54,619 nucleotides of DNA from Balneola sp. (GTDB lineage: Bacteria; Bacteroidota; Rhodothermia; Balneolales; Balneolaceae). This document shows positions 8,357 through 18,470 of the stretch, one piece after another. The stretch spans positions 6,492 through 61,110 of the forward strand of contig PBJO01000003.1 of the NCBI GenBank assembly GCA_002720745.1, in the 5' to 3' direction. The notes under the pieces were generated by a model, which worked only from the letters and a program-made list of their open reading frames with translations, was not told the DNA's origin and ran no database searches. Numbering within the stretch: the first letter of the stretch is position 1; each line of letters starts with the position of its first letter. The translations under genes were made by a program, and so were the position numbers.

Positions 8357-8743
8357 ATGACTTGTCCAATATCTCGTTATAGTGCAATGTCACTTGTATT
8401 TTTAGCCGTCGCTATTGTGTTGGGAGCCATAGGCTCTCATTTTTTAGAAAGTAAATTAACAGGTGGTTTACTTGAAAAATGGGAAATAGCCGTACATTAT
8501 CAATTTTGGAATGCACTAGGATTAATGGGTTTAAGTTTGCTTGAACGTAGTTATCACGTTTCACTTCAACTAGATATGAAATTTATTATAGCTGGGATTT
8601 TACTCTTCTCGGGCAGTATATATATATTATGTTTAGCACCAAATCCATGGATTGTTTATCTCACTCCGCTTGGCGGAATCTCCCAATTAATAGGGTATAT
8701 GGGAGCAGCTATACGACTGGTCCGCATTTCTGATGATTGTTAA
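8357..8743 (+). CDS. DUF423 membrane protein (YgdD/TMEM256 family)
   Basis: 128 residues and four predicted helices. Family features are the early LGAIGSHFLESKL, the EIAVHYQFWNALGLM block, LFSGSIYILCL and LTPLGGISQLIGYMGA. DUF423 proteins are small inner-membrane proteins of unknown biochemical role. It is transcribed away from the DUF411 gene across a 130-bp AT-rich spacer. The broken HmuY-like gene follows on the same strand. Confidence 0.85.
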   Translation: MTCPISRYSAMSLVFLAVAIVLGAIGSHFLESKLTGGLLEKWEIAVHYQFWNALGLMGLSLLERSYHVSLQLDMKFIIAGILLFSGSIYILCLAPNPWIVYLTPLGGISQLIGYMGAAIRLVRISDDC

Positions 8744-8865
8744 GCATTTATAACGCTTCCTTTTATCTTCACATTATCTTCACAATCTATTCTTTTATTT
8801 CTGCTGTTCTAATTAATCAGACTATTTATCAAGGGATTATACTACCTTATATATTTCATAAACGA

Positions 8866-9879
8866 ATGCTGAAAAATGCTATATATCCGTATCGATGTAT
8901 ACATACACTAGTATCTGCATGTATAATACTATCATCGAGAATAAAGAACCTGTTGGAGATATCAATGATTATCCTGATCAGGCAGGTAAATATACCTTTT
9001 ACGATTTAGATCAAGGGGCCACTGTTGCAGATTCAAGCTCAGATTTGTGGGATATCGCCTTTGGAGGCACCACACTTTTAGCCAATGCAGAGCATGACGG
9101 TGGTATACAAGTCATTCAATCAACTTATTCTGAGGTTAAGAATGCCCCAGAGATGGGTTTTAGTGACACCAATGCTTCGTGGTATGTTTACACAGGTGAA
9201 GCACCAAATTTGCCTAAACATGCTGTCTTACCCAAAAGCGACGCGACCATTATTATTAAAACTCCAACGGGTAACTATGCTAAAATGGAAATACTTAGTT
9301 ATTACGAAGGGAACCCAGATGTGACCTCGGCTGAATTTGCTAATTTTATGACTCGCTCATCAGCTGGCTATTTTACCTTTAACTATGTCTTACAGACATC
9401 TGAAAGCACTCAACTTTATCATGTTGACTCATATACATTCTTAGATCTCGACACTGGAACTATTGTCGAGGATACGCTTTCATCACAATGGGATATTGGG
9501 TTTAATGCAACCAATATCATTGCTAATACCGGACACAATGGTGGAATACAACCACTAAACATAGCATTTAATTTGGTAGATGAAGCACCTTTGGATGGTT
9601 ATGGAAGCTTAGAGGCCTCATGGTATACCTACACTATGAATAATACACCTCCACATGCTGTTTTACCTAAGGAAAATTACACCCTTACAGTGAAAACACC
9701 GGATGAATTATATGCTAAATTTAGAGTTATTAGCTATTATATTTAGAGTTATTAGCTATTATAATAAAGGAAATCCAGATGTTAACTCACAGAATTTCAT
9801 CAATTTTATTCGGTCAGCTGCACGCCATTAAGCTATCGAATATGCCCTACAAAAAGATGGCTCACGCTTTTTTAAATAA
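8866..9879 (+). pseudogene. HmuY-family protein with two domains, multiply disrupted
   Basis: The body (8895-9746) contains two copies of a HmuY-like domain. Each has a YTFYDLD or YTFLDLD start, a LWDIAF or QWDIGF block, GGIQ, SWYVYT/SWYTYT, HAVLPK and a YAK...SYY end. Three lesions are visible. A signal-peptide-like segment at 8866-8922 (ending LVSAC, a lipobox) is in a different frame from the body. A perfect 22-bp tandem duplication (9719-9740 and 9741-9762) shifts the frame and creates a stop at 9744. After removing it, the second domain reads on through NKGNPDVNSQNFINF to a TAA at 9829, then EYALQKDGSRFFK to 9879. HmuY proteins are outer-surface haem-binding lipoproteins. Confidence 0.75.
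9719..9762. repeat. Perfect 22-bp tandem duplication
   Basis: Two adjacent identical 22-mers, 9719-9740 and 9741-9762, each running from ATTTAGAG to GCTATTAT. Because 22 is not a multiple of three, the second copy throws the HmuY-like gene out of frame. It looks like a recent slippage event. Confidence 0.95.
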
Positions 9880-9981
9880 CATTAATTTATATTAGATAGG
9901 TTAATCTATTAAGAAGCTCTACTTAATTCATTGTATAATTTAGATACAATGACATCACGATAGTGAGAATCAATGAACTTA

Positions 9982-10012
9982 AAAAAAGCCCTTATTTAAA
10001 AGGGGCTTTTTT
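9982..10012. terminator. Bidirectional intrinsic terminator
   Basis: AAAAAAGCCC pairs with GGGCTTTTTT around a short AT-rich loop. Rightward reading ends in six T and leftward reading also ends in a T-run. It lies 33 bp past the stop of the leftward histidine kinase gene and about 100 bp after the broken HmuY-like gene. Confidence 0.8.
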
Positions 10013-10044
10013 ATGGAAAGTAATTAATGCGAACTACGTTTATA

Positions 10045-11448
10045 TTAGGATATTATCGGTAGCTCAAAATAAAAACGACTACCTATTCCTACTTCACTAC
10101 TTACTAGTATGTCAGTTCCATGTGCCCTTAGAATACCACGTACAATAGCAAGCCCCAATCCTGTGCCACCTTTATCCCTTGAACGGGCTTTATCCGTACG
10201 ATAAAAACGGTCAAAAAGACGATCGAGATGTTCAGATGCAATACCGATACCTGTATCCTGTATCGAAATTTGGATTTGAGCCTCTACTTGTACACAAAGT
10301 ACATTAATACTACCTTCGTTGGTATACTTTAAGGCATTCGTAATAAGATTATCCATCACCTGATCTAACTTATCTCGATCGGCATGTACTCTCATATTAC
10401 TTCTAACTGTTAAAATTAAATCGATATTTTTTTCCTGCGCTAATGGTTTATATGTAATAATTATTTTCTCTAAAAAAGACTTTAATTCTACTACCTCTTT
10501 ATCAATAAAATGTTGATCCATATCATATCTTTGCAGCATTTTTATGTCATTGAATAAACGACTCACGCGTTCCACTTGGTTCTGCATAGTCACCATATAT
10601 TGTAACTTTTTTTCCTGTGACAAATTCTGTAATTGGAGCATTTCAATAGCACCAGATATCGTATGTAATGGATTTCTCACCTCATGAGCAATATCGGCAA
10701 AAAATTGATTTTGCTTTTCGTTCAGCAATTGGAGTTGCCTATTATCTTTTTTAAACCGTTCTGCCATTTTATTGAGTGAGCTCGCAAGGGTTCCAAATTC
10801 ATCATTTCTATCCATTTCAAGGGTTTCATGTATCTGACCGTCAGCAATGGTTAGCGCCGCATCATTAAGCTCTTTAATAGGCGCCGCCATATATTTTGAA
10901 AAAATAAAACTCACCACCATTACTGCGGCTATTGAAAAAAGCATTCCCGCATAGATAATATGACGAATATTATCTACTGCTTCATAGTATTCTTCTTTAT
11001 CCTTACTAATTCGTAAGTAATTTACGCTTGGAAATCCGTCATCTACTTTAGCAAAAGCAACCAATCTTGAATATTCTGGATCGTTCATTATGTATATATG
11101 CTCACTATTCGCTCGCACTGAATCCACTATAAGGTCACTTAAAAATTCTCGTGAATCTATAAAAATTTGCTCTGGTTGCGTGTTATATATGGGTATTCCA
11201 GTTGAATCAAAAAGGGCTAAATCATATTTAAATAAATCCGTTGTTTCTGTAATGAACGGGAAGAAATCGGTATTCTCGTCTGAAGATTCTACGGCTTGTC
11301 GAACAATACGCATATCGTTTTTAAATTCATCAAGCCCTGCTGCAAATAAAAAGAAACGAATACTCAGAATGGCATAGGCACTTATGGTGATTATACCAAT
11401 GATTAGTAATAATATATAGGTTACCGAAAGCTTGGATTGAATATTCAT
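10045..11448 (-). CDS. Two-component sensor histidine kinase
   Basis: 467 residues. Two membrane helices (about 8-34 and 164-185) enclose a periplasmic sensor region of some 130 residues with no recognised domain. A HAMP linker follows (about 186-240), then a HisKA domain with H255 in FFADIAHEVRNPLHT, and an HATPase domain with the N box DNLITNALKYTNEG, DTGIGIASEHLDRLFDRF and GTGLGLAIV. It should autophosphorylate H255 and pass phosphate to the regulator encoded just upstream, with which it overlaps by 4 bp. The signal is unknown. Confidence 0.92.
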   Translation of the reverse strand: MNIQSKLSVTYILLLIIGIITISAYAILSIRFFLFAAGLDEFKNDMRIVRQAVESSDENTDFFPFITETTDLFKYDLALFDSTGIPIYNTQPEQIFIDSREFLSDLIVDSVRANSEHIYIMNDPEYSRLVAFAKVDDGFPSVNYLRISKDKEEYYEAVDNIRHIIYAGMLFSIAAVMVVSFIFSKYMAAPIKELNDAALTIADGQIHETLEMDRNDEFGTLASSLNKMAERFKKDNRQLQLLNEKQNQFFADIAHEVRNPLHTISGAIEMLQLQNLSQEKKLQYMVTMQNQVERVSRLFNDIKMLQRYDMDQHFIDKEVVELKSFLEKIIITYKPLAQEKNIDLILTVRSNMRVHADRDKLDQVMDNLITNALKYTNEGSINVLCVQVEAQIQISIQDTGIGIASEHLDRLFDRFYRTDKARSRDKGGTGLGLAIVRGILRAHGTDILVSSEVGIGSRFYFELPIIS

Positions 11449-12146
11449 GAATGTAGGAACTCTCTATTGAAACCATAGCCGACACCTCTATAGGTTTTTA
11501 TTAATTTACCCTCATCATTCATCTTTAATCGAAGGTTTTTTATGTGCACGTCTACAGTCCGATCATAAATAAATTTTTCTTCATCCGAAATATGCTCCAA
11601 AATATCATGTCTGCTAAATACGACTTTAGGATGAGTAAAAAATAATTCAGCTACAATATACTCCGTATGTGTTAGATCTATTTGCTGGTTACCAATAAAC
11701 ATCTGCTTTGAGTCGGTGTCTAAATAAACATGGCCATACCGTAGCCATTGCTTTTTTTCTGGTTGCATTCTTCGGAGTTGACTTTCTACATGTGCCTTAA
11801 TTAAATGTAAGCCAGCTGGCTTTTTGATGTAATCATCCGCTCCCAGCTCTAGACCTTCAATTTCATCTTTTTCCTCATCTCTAGCCGTTAAGAAAAGAAC
11901 TGGAATATCACATAATACCGGATGCTTCCTAATATATGCACAGATTTCTTTGCCATCCATGGACGGAACCATGATATCTAAAATAGCTAAATCAATTTCA
12001 TCTGCATGTGACTCTATAATAGCTAATGCCTGCTTTCCATCCTTTGCCCAGTGAGTTTTGAATTGATTTATCTCTAAATAATTAGCCAACATTTCACCCG
12101 ATTCTAATTCATCTTCCAGTAGTAATAAAGTATGTTTTATCTCCAC
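11445..12146 (-). CDS. OmpR/PhoB-family response regulator
   Basis: 233 residues. The receiver domain has the acidic pair ED (residues 11-12), phosphoacceptor D57 in LAILDIMVPSMDG, T87 and K109. A winged-helix DNA-binding domain follows from about 135, with LTHTEYIVAELFF, RTVDVHIKNLRLKM and KTYRGVGYGF as typical blocks. First gene of the two-gene operon with the kinase. Its targets are not evident; the divergent oxidoreductase gene is one candidate. Confidence 0.93.
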   Translation of the reverse strand: MEIKHTLLLLEDELESGEMLANYLEINQFKTHWAKDGKQALAIIESHADEIDLAILDIMVPSMDGKEICAYIRKHPVLCDIPVLFLTARDEEKDEIEGLELGADDYIKKPAGLHLIKAHVESQLRRMQPEKKQWLRYGHVYLDTDSKQMFIGNQQIDLTHTEYIVAELFFTHPKVVFSRHDILEHISDEEKFIYDRTVDVHIKNLRLKMNDEGKLIKTYRGVGYGFNREFLHS

Positions 12147-12284
12147 ATTTATGAGGGTTTATTGAAGATTAATGCATGTAATAGAGGCTTGTTTTGACAA
12201 CTCTATATCTTTATTTAGCACTATAGTTACTCTTTTTAATTAATTAAATTATAAACATAACTTTTGTAAATAACACCCAATACT
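12147..12284. promoter_or_regulatory. Divergent promoter region
   Basis: 138-bp AT-rich spacer between the leftward response regulator and the rightward oxidoreductase. A TTGACA occurs at 12194-12199, but no -10 box sits at the right distance, so I make no promoter assignment. Confidence 0.3.
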
Positions 12285-13100
12285 ATGACCGCGCATACCA
12301 CATCTGATCTACCTGTTATTTGGATAACAGGAGCTTCCTCTGGTATAGGCAAAGCTTTTGCACAGCAATATGCAAAGGATGGTGCCCATCTTATTTTATC
12401 TTCCAGACGGGTCGATGAATTAGAAAAAATTAAATCTGAGTTAACAAGCTTTCCCAATGGTGATATACTCGTCATGCCATTAGATCTTTCTGCCGGAGAT
12501 GTATCTCTGCAAAAAAAAACAGAAGAAGCCTGGGCATGGAAGAATAAGGTGGACGTGCTAGTAAATAATGGCGGCATTAGTCAGCGCTCATTATTTCTTG
12601 AAACCGATATGCAAACCATTCGCAGACTCTTAGAGGTTAATTTATTTGGTACACTAGCCCTTAGCCGTTTTATCTTACCCAGCATGGTAAATAAGGGATC
12701 TGGTCATATTATTGTGACTAGCTCAGTAGCTGGAAAGTTTGGTACCAAATACCGATCAGGTTACGCAGCGAGTAAGCATGCAATTCAAGGCGCTTTCGAT
12801 TCCATACGGCAAGAAATGTATGAGCATAATATTGACATTACACTAGTATGCCCTGGACCAATAAAAACAGCCATAACACAAAATTCACTCACCGGTGATG
12901 GAAAAGCTTTTGGAAAAATGGGTGATTTACATACTCATGCAATGAATCCCAATGAAATGCTTCGCCAAATCTGGCCAAAAATTAAGGCTCGAAAAGAAGA
13001 GATTGTAGTTTCTGGACCTAAAGAGCGACTCGCATTGTTGCTCAAAAGAGCGGCTCCGGGGATTCTGAATCACATACTAAAACAATCAAAAGTAGTATGA
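12285..13100 (+). CDS. Short-chain dehydrogenase/reductase (SDR)
   Basis: 271 residues with the classical SDR pattern: cofactor motif TGASSGIG at residues 15-22, RR at 41-42 after the second strand (suggesting NADP preference), NNGG at 94-97, catalytic S146/S147 in VTSSVAG, and Y160-x3-K164 in YAASKHA. ICPGP-like VCPGPIKT follows. The overall pattern resembles DHRS7-like SDRs. Substrate unknown. It is a single gene between a divergent regulator and a convergent DUF58 gene. Confidence 0.88.
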   Translation: MTAHTTSDLPVIWITGASSGIGKAFAQQYAKDGAHLILSSRRVDELEKIKSELTSFPNGDILVMPLDLSAGDVSLQKKTEEAWAWKNKVDVLVNNGGISQRSLFLETDMQTIRRLLEVNLFGTLALSRFILPSMVNKGSGHIIVTSSVAGKFGTKYRSGYAASKHAIQGAFDSIRQEMYEHNIDITLVCPGPIKTAITQNSLTGDGKAFGKMGDLHTHAMNPNEMLRQIWPKIKARKEEIVVSGPKERLALLLKRAAPGILNHILKQSKVV

Positions 13101-13157
13101 ATAAGTATAAGTAACGAACCAGTATTCGCATAACTTATACATCAATTCCTAGCTATA

Positions 13158-14063
13158 CTATCCTAAGCGACTTCTCTTTTTCAAATAATGAATTAAAGCT
13201 TCACTGAAAGGCTGCTCGGTGGAAACGGATTCAAAATCTATTTGAAACTCATTACAAGCCTGCTTAAACCCTTGTAGGTACATAGTCACTTTTGCCCGAT
13301 AATCCTGAGCTACTTGAGCGGGTGAAACTTCGAGTTGCTCACCGCTCTCAAGGTCTTCTAGTAAATAACGCTCATATTCGAGATTTAAGTTCAATTCCGT
13401 GTATTGCTCAGTTACATTGAACAATATAACTTCATGCTTGCGATGGCGTAAATGTTTAAGCGCAGAAATCAATGCATTATGTGCTTCTATGTTTTCAAAT
13501 AGGTCAGTAAAGATTACCACTAAACTTCGTTGATGAATACGTTCAGCTAATTCATGCAAGGCAGCAGCTGAAGCAGTACAATCACCTTTTTTTACCGTCA
13601 AATAAGGCTCTATCTCTAAAAAGATACGCCGTAAATGTTTTCTAGTACCCTTTGCGGGTAGTATACTACGTAGCGTATCAGTAAAAGAAGCAAACCCTAC
13701 CGCGTCTCTTTGACCCTGCATTAGATAACCCATTGCTGCAGCTAGATGTGCAGAGTACTCAAGTTTAGTCCACTTAGCCTTATGCTGGAAATGCATGGAG
13801 GAGCTCGTATCCAATATCAAAAAACATCTTAAATTTGTTTCTTCTTCATATTGCTTGACATACAAACGCTCCTTTTTTCCGTATACCTTCCAATCGATAT
13901 GTTTAAAATCATCGCCTGTATTATAAGGTCTATGTTCCGCGAACTCAACACTAAAACCATGATAGGGGCTTTTATGCAGACCGGCAATAAAGCCCTCTAT
14001 AATTTTTTGGGCTTTTAGCTCTAACCCTTTTATTTGAGATAATATTTCCGGATTAATATTCAT
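13158..14063 (-). CDS. DUF58 domain protein (VWA-like fold)
   Basis: From ATG 14063 the protein has 301 residues. An upstream ATG-like start at 14177 would add 38 residues lying inside the carB coding region, so I reject it. Typical DUF58 features are GLHKSPYHGFSVEFAEHRPYN, the block GDDFKHIDWKVYGKKERLYVKQYEEE, and LILDTSSSM, a MIDAS-like DxSxS. DUF58 proteins usually accompany a MoxR AAA+ ATPase and BatA/BatB. No moxR or bat gene is in the window; instead it follows carB on the same strand after 43 bp. Role unknown, probably a chaperone-like assembly function with a distant MoxR. Confidence 0.87.
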   Translation of the reverse strand: MNINPEILSQIKGLELKAQKIIEGFIAGLHKSPYHGFSVEFAEHRPYNTGDDFKHIDWKVYGKKERLYVKQYEEETNLRCFLILDTSSSMHFQHKAKWTKLEYSAHLAAAMGYLMQGQRDAVGFASFTDTLRSILPAKGTRKHLRRIFLEIEPYLTVKKGDCTASAAALHELAERIHQRSLVVIFTDLFENIEAHNALISALKHLRHRKHEVILFNVTEQYTELNLNLEYERYLLEDLESGEQLEVSPAQVAQDYRAKVTMYLQGFKQACNEFQIDFESVSTEQPFSEALIHYLKKRSRLG

Positions 14064-14106
14064 TATCAACAGTATAATATAGACCCATAAATGCCCAGAA
14101 GAAACA

Positions 14107-16935
14107 CTATTTAGACAAATAAAGACTCTTGAACTCGAAGGGTTTCCTGAAGTGTTCGTCTTTAAAATCTTTAGCAAAATAAATACTCTCCCCTGTTGAC
14201 TTCATTTCAGGGCCTAACTCTTTTTTGACCCCAGGAAATTTGTCAAAAGGAAATACTGGTTCTTTTATAGCCCAAGAGCTTAGCTTTGACTCCAAGTTAA
14301 ACTCACTAAGTTTCGCGCCCAACATTATTTTCACTCCAATCTCTGCCTCTGGTCGCTGTGTTGCTTTAGCAAGGAAGGGGATAGTACGAGTAGTTCGAGG
14401 GTTCGCTTCTAGGACATATACCTTATCGCCTTTTACTGCATATTGCACGTTTAAAAACCCTTGAATACCCATCGCTTTCGCAATACATTCTTGATATTTT
14501 CGTATTGCGGTCTGAACTTCGTCTGACAGGGAATAGGGGGGGATAACAGCTGTTGAGTCGCCGGAATGCACCCCGGCTGGTTCTATATGCTGCATCATTC
14601 CAGCAATATGTAATTGGGTACCATCATACACAGAATCCACATCCACCTCAATGGCGTTTTCCAGATATTTATCAATCAGAAAGGCATTTTCGGGATGAGT
14701 TTTTAAAATATTTGCTACATATCGCTCTAATTCCCCTTGCTTGACAGCAATCCGCATACCTTGACCACCTAATACATAACTCGGTCGAATTAAAACCGGA
14801 TATCCAATTCTATCGGCAATATTTAAGGCACCTTGTACATCAGTTGCTGTGCCATACTCGGGAAAAGGTATATTTAGTCGAATAAGTAAATCAGAAAAAG
14901 CCCCTCTATCTTCGGCAAAGTCTATGCGTTGAAATTCTGTACCAAAAATATTTATGCCTGCTTTCACCAGTCGCTTGCCCAACTTTAGCGCCGTTTGGCC
15001 ACCAACTTGGATTATAACCCCATCAGGTTGTTCATGCTCAATGATGTCAAGTACCCTTTCCCAATAAACAGGCTCAAAATATAGTTTATCTGCAAAATCA
15101 AAATCTGTAGAAACTGTCTCAGGGTTACAATTAATCATAATTGCTTCATAGCCCATTTCTTTTGTGGCTAATACAGCATGTACACAGGAATAATCAAATT
15201 CAATACCTTGTCCAATTCTGTTAGGCCCACTTCCTAAGATAATTACCTTCTTACGATCTGATATAACACTCTCATTTTCACCCTCATAGGCTGAGTAATA
15301 GTATGGGGTTTTTGCAGGAAACTCTGCGGCACAGGTGTCAACTACTTTAAATACAGCCTTTAGACCAAGCACAAGGCGATAGGAGCGAACCTGGTCATCC
15401 ATTACTTTGGTACCAGATTTACTCACTAACCAAGCAATCTGAGCGTCCGAGAAACCAGCCTGTTTAAGTTCATAGAGCTCATCTTTGCTAAGTTCTTCTA
15501 AACCTTTTGCTTCCGTTCGGTTCTCTAGTGAAACCATATATTCAATCTGTTGTAGAAACCATGGATCTACCTTAGTGATATCTGCAATTTCTTCCACAGA
15601 ACTGCCTAGTTTAAACGCATTGCGAATTTGTAAACTGCGATCCCAGTACGGTTTAACTAAACGCTCTCGGACAGTTTTTCTGTTGATTTCGTCGTATCCA
15701 TCTGCTCCTAATCCGTCACGACCCACCTCCATACTTTGCCAAGCTTTATTTAGCGCCTCAGGGAAATTACGGCCTATACTCATTACCTCTCCAACGGCCT
15801 TCATCTGAGTAGAAAGTTCCTCATCTGCTCCGGGAAATTTATCAAAATTAAAACGAGGCACTTTACAAACCACATAATCAATAGAGGGTTCAAAGCAAGC
15901 TGAGGTATTTCCAGTGATTTGATTATTCAACTCATCCAAGGTGTATCCAACTGCCAGTTTTGTTGCCACTTTTGCTATAGGATAGCCAGTAGCCTTTGAT
16001 GCTAAAGCAGAAGATCGACTCACTCTTGGATTTATTTCAATAGCCACAAATCGATCCGAACCTGGCTCCATTGCAAATTGGACATTGCAGCCTCCCGCAA
16101 AGGTGCCTATGGATCTCATCATTTTTATGGCAGCATTTCGCAGAATTTGTAGCTGCTTATCGGTAAGAGTCTGTGTTGGCGCCACTGTAACAGAATCACC
16201 CGTATGCACTCCCATTGGATCCATATTTTCAATAGAACAAATAATTACTACATTATCATTTGCATCCCTTAGAAGTTCTAATTCATATTCTTTCCAACCA
16301 AAAATACTTTCTTCGATAAGAACGGAATGCACTGGACTCATTTCTAGTCCATGAAGTACTTTTTTATCAAATTCTTCCTCTGTCCAGACTATACCACCGC
16401 CAGCACCACCCATAGTAAAAGAAGGACGGATAACAATTGGTAACCCGCCTAATTCTTCTTTGATCTCCTTAGCATCTAGCAGTGAGTGTGCTTGCCGGCT
16501 ACGGCACTGTTCTATGCCTATCTCCTCCATGCGATCCCGAAACAACTGCCTATCTTCGGTCAATTCCACCGCATCGATGTCTACTCCGATAATCTGAATA
16601 CCCTGCTCTTTCCAAAATCCTTCCTTTTCTAAATCTCTAGCCAAATTCAGCCCCGTTTGGCCACCCATAGTTGGAAGTACTGCGTCAGGTTTTTCTTTTG
16701 CAACAATTTCTCTTATAGATTCCGTCGTCATAGGAAGCATATAAATTGCATCCGCCATTATCGGATCAGTCATAATCGTAGCTGGATTGGAATTTATAAG
16801 AACGATTTCATAGCCTTCTTCCTTCAAAGAGCGACAGGATTGAGAACCCGAATAATCAAATTCACAAGCTTGCCCAATGACTATGGGACCAGAACCAATA
16901 ATGAGAATTTTATTAATGTCGTTACGTCTTGGCAT
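14107..16935 (-). CDS. carB: Carbamoyl-phosphate synthase large subunit, without the C-terminal regulatory domain
   Basis: 942 residues with two ATP-grasp synthetase halves. The first begins [24 protein letters not shown], the second [22 protein letters not shown], and the repeated [20 protein letters not shown] and [16 protein letters not shown] blocks mark the active sites. The protein makes carbamoyl phosphate from bicarbonate, ATP and ammonia supplied by CarA, for pyrimidine and arginine synthesis. It ends soon after [18 protein letters not shown], where E. coli CarB has a further 130 or so residues of MGS-like allosteric domain. A similarly short form is known in Bacteroidota. The stop is not a premature one by any visible sign. 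carA lies 74 bp upstream on the same strand. Confidence 0.95.
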   Translation of the reverse strand: MPRRNDINKILIIGSGPIVIGQACEFDYSGSQSCRSLKEEGYEIVLINSNPATIMTDPIMADAIYMLPMTTESIREIVAKEKPDAVLPTMGGQTGLNLARDLEKEGFWKEQGIQIIGVDIDAVELTEDRQLFRDRMEEIGIEQCRSRQAHSLLDAKEIKEELGGLPIVIRPSFTMGGAGGGIVWTEEEFDKKVLHGLEMSPVHSVLIEESIFGWKEYELELLRDANDNVVIICSIENMDPMGVHTGDSVTVAPTQTLTDKQLQILRNAAIKMMRSIGTFAGGCNVQFAMEPGSDRFVAIEINPRVSRSSALASKATGYPIAKVATKLAVGYTLDELNNQITGNTSACFEPSIDYVVCKVPRFNFDKFPGADEELSTQMKAVGEVMSIGRNFPEALNKAWQSMEVGRDGLGADGYDEINRKTVRERLVKPYWDRSLQIRNAFKLGSSVEEIADITKVDPWFLQQIEYMVSLENRTEAKGLEELSKDELYELKQAGFSDAQIAWLVSKSGTKVMDDQVRSYRLVLGLKAVFKVVDTCAAEFPAKTPYYYSAYEGENESVISDRKKVIILGSGPNRIGQGIEFDYSCVHAVLATKEMGYEAIMINCNPETVSTDFDFADKLYFEPVYWERVLDIIEHEQPDGVIIQVGGQTALKLGKRLVKAGINIFGTEFQRIDFAEDRGAFSDLLIRLNIPFPEYGTATDVQGALNIADRIGYPVLIRPSYVLGGQGMRIAVKQGELERYVANILKTHPENAFLIDKYLENAIEVDVDSVYDGTQLHIAGMMQHIEPAGVHSGDSTAVIPPYSLSDEVQTAIRKYQECIAKAMGIQGFLNVQYAVKGDKVYVLEANPRTTRTIPFLAKATQRPEAEIGVKIMLGAKLSEFNLESKLSSWAIKEPVFPFDKFPGVKKELGPEMKSTGESIYFAKDFKDEHFRKPFEFKSLYLSK

Positions 16936-17009
16936 AGTGCTTTGTAAGAGGGTTAGAGTGGGTTATATTCATTTAATTCTATGACTATAGAGTCTTTGTT
17001 AATACTAAC

Positions 17010-18122
17010 TCAAGACTTATGTTTATCCATAAGTCCCACAAATTGATCGAACAAATAGGCCGAATCATGAGGGCCTGGTGATGCCTCTGGATGATACTGC
17101 ACTGAGAAGCCTGGAAACCGCCTAAAAGTCAGACCTTCCACTGTCTTATCATTCAAATTAATGTGGGTAATTTCAGCAATATTATCAGAAACACTATCCT
17201 CCTTTACTGAAAAACCATGATTCTGTGTTGAAATTTCAACCAGTCCAGTCTTTAGATTTTTCACAGGATGGTTGGCTCCTCGGTGGCCTACAAACATTTT
17301 TTCTACTTTAATCCCCTCACTTAATGCCATTAATTGGTGTCCCAAACATATCCCAAATAATGGCTTGCCTGACGCTTTAGCAAATTCTACCACCTCCAAA
17401 GCATAGTCACTGGTGGGGTTAGGATCTCCTGGTCCATTCGAGAAAAAGAATCCATCCGCGTTCCAGGCTTTAACCTCATCCAATGAGCATTTAGCAGGAA
17501 AAACCCTCAAAGTACAGCCTCGCACTAAAAAACTTTGTATGATATTTCGTTTAATCCCATAATCGAAAGCAGCTATTTTATAGCGAGATTCCCCCTCAGG
17601 CCGGTAGGTTTGTGCTTCCCTTCTAGTAACTCTGGTGGCTAATTCTAATCCCTCCATAGGTTCCCAATCTTTTGCTTTCTCCACCAATTTGTCCGGATCT
17701 GACTCCTCAGACGATATAACAGCATTCATAACTCCTTTTTCTCTAATGTGCCGAACTAACGCCCGTGTATCTACTCCAGTTATACCTACAACTTTATTGT
17801 CAACTAGGTACTGCTGCAGACTACTATCGGCCATTGGATTACTAAATTCGTGAGAGAATGCACGTGTGATTACCCCTGCAACCATTACTTTTCGGTGCTC
17901 ATCGTCTCGATCCATTGTTCCGTAATTACCGATGTGAGGATATGTCATCATCATTAATTGTCCATAATAACTAGGGTCGGTAAAAATTTCTTGATAACCT
18001 GTCATACTGGTATTAAAACACAATTCGCCGCCGGTAATACCCTTATATCCGACAGAGAAGCCATAAACAATTGTTCCATCACTTAATGCTAAAGTTGCTT
18101 TTTCTCGAGGTTGCAAAGCCAT
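17010..18122 (-). CDS. carA: Carbamoyl-phosphate synthase small (glutaminase) subunit
   Basis: 370 residues. The N-terminal CPSase small-chain domain (FNTSMTGYQEIFTDPSYYGQ) is followed by a class I glutamine amidotransferase domain with the catalytic triad C259 (FGICLGHQ), H344 and E346 (QYHPEASPG). It hydrolyses glutamine and channels ammonia to CarB. It precedes carB on the same strand with a 74-bp gap, so a carAB transcript is likely. Confidence 0.96.
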   Translation of the reverse strand: MALQPREKATLALSDGTIVYGFSVGYKGITGGELCFNTSMTGYQEIFTDPSYYGQLMMMTYPHIGNYGTMDRDDEHRKVMVAGVITRAFSHEFSNPMADSSLQQYLVDNKVVGITGVDTRALVRHIREKGVMNAVISSEESDPDKLVEKAKDWEPMEGLELATRVTRREAQTYRPEGESRYKIAAFDYGIKRNIIQSFLVRGCTLRVFPAKCSLDEVKAWNADGFFFSNGPGDPNPTSDYALEVVEFAKASGKPLFGICLGHQLMALSEGIKVEKMFVGHRGANHPVKNLKTGLVEISTQNHGFSVKEDSVSDNIAEITHINLNDKTVEGLTFRRFPGFSVQYHPEASPGPHDSAYLFDQFVGLMDKHKS

Positions 18123-18470
18123 AGTTAAATAATTCTGTTGTTTAGGGGGTCGCGATTATGTTTGATTGAAGATCCTAGAATAGCAGCCGCTGCTTTATGA
18201 GAATTAAATATGCCTCTACATCTTGAACCAATGCTCAAAAAAAATCCGACTACGGGAACCGCGCCGGATTTTAGTGATATAAATATAACATGTAACCTCA
18301 TTAATGCTGTGACCCCTGAACATTAATAAATCGCATTATCAAGGCCACATAAAATAAATAAAATGACCCTATCGGACTCAACTTATATGAAATGAAAAAC
18401 GCTATGATGAACAAGCTTAGATTGCAATTTCACTAAGATAATCAGATAGGCTGATTGCATCAAGACTAAC
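18123..18470. other. Intergenic region upstream of carA
   Basis: 348 bp without a gene. It contains the carA promoter region near 18123-18230 and, further right, an intrinsic terminator that separates carA from the leftward genes upstream of it. I see no riboswitch or PyrR-type leader that I can support. Confidence 0.5.
18237..18272 (-). terminator. Intrinsic terminator between the acylase operon and carA
   Basis: AAAATCCG (18241-18248) pairs with CGGATTTT (18265-18272). Read leftward the stem is followed by eight T. It lies about 200 bp after the stop of the small membrane protein gene and about 115 bp before the carA start, so it ends the upstream transcript. Confidence 0.7.

Noticed and set aside
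8895-9746. Intact 283-residue HmuY-like protein
   Set aside because: It has no signal peptide in frame and ends at a stop created by the 22-bp tandem duplication; the homologous sequence continues to 9879 in another frame.
12194-12227. Sigma-70 promoter with TTGACA before the SDR gene
   Set aside because: The nearest TATA-like box is 22 bp away, too far, and the lineage appears to use TTTG/TAnnTTTG elements.
14064-14177. Longer start for the DUF58 protein
   Set aside because: The extra 38 residues lie within the carB end, are not DUF58-like, and a good ATG exists at 14063.
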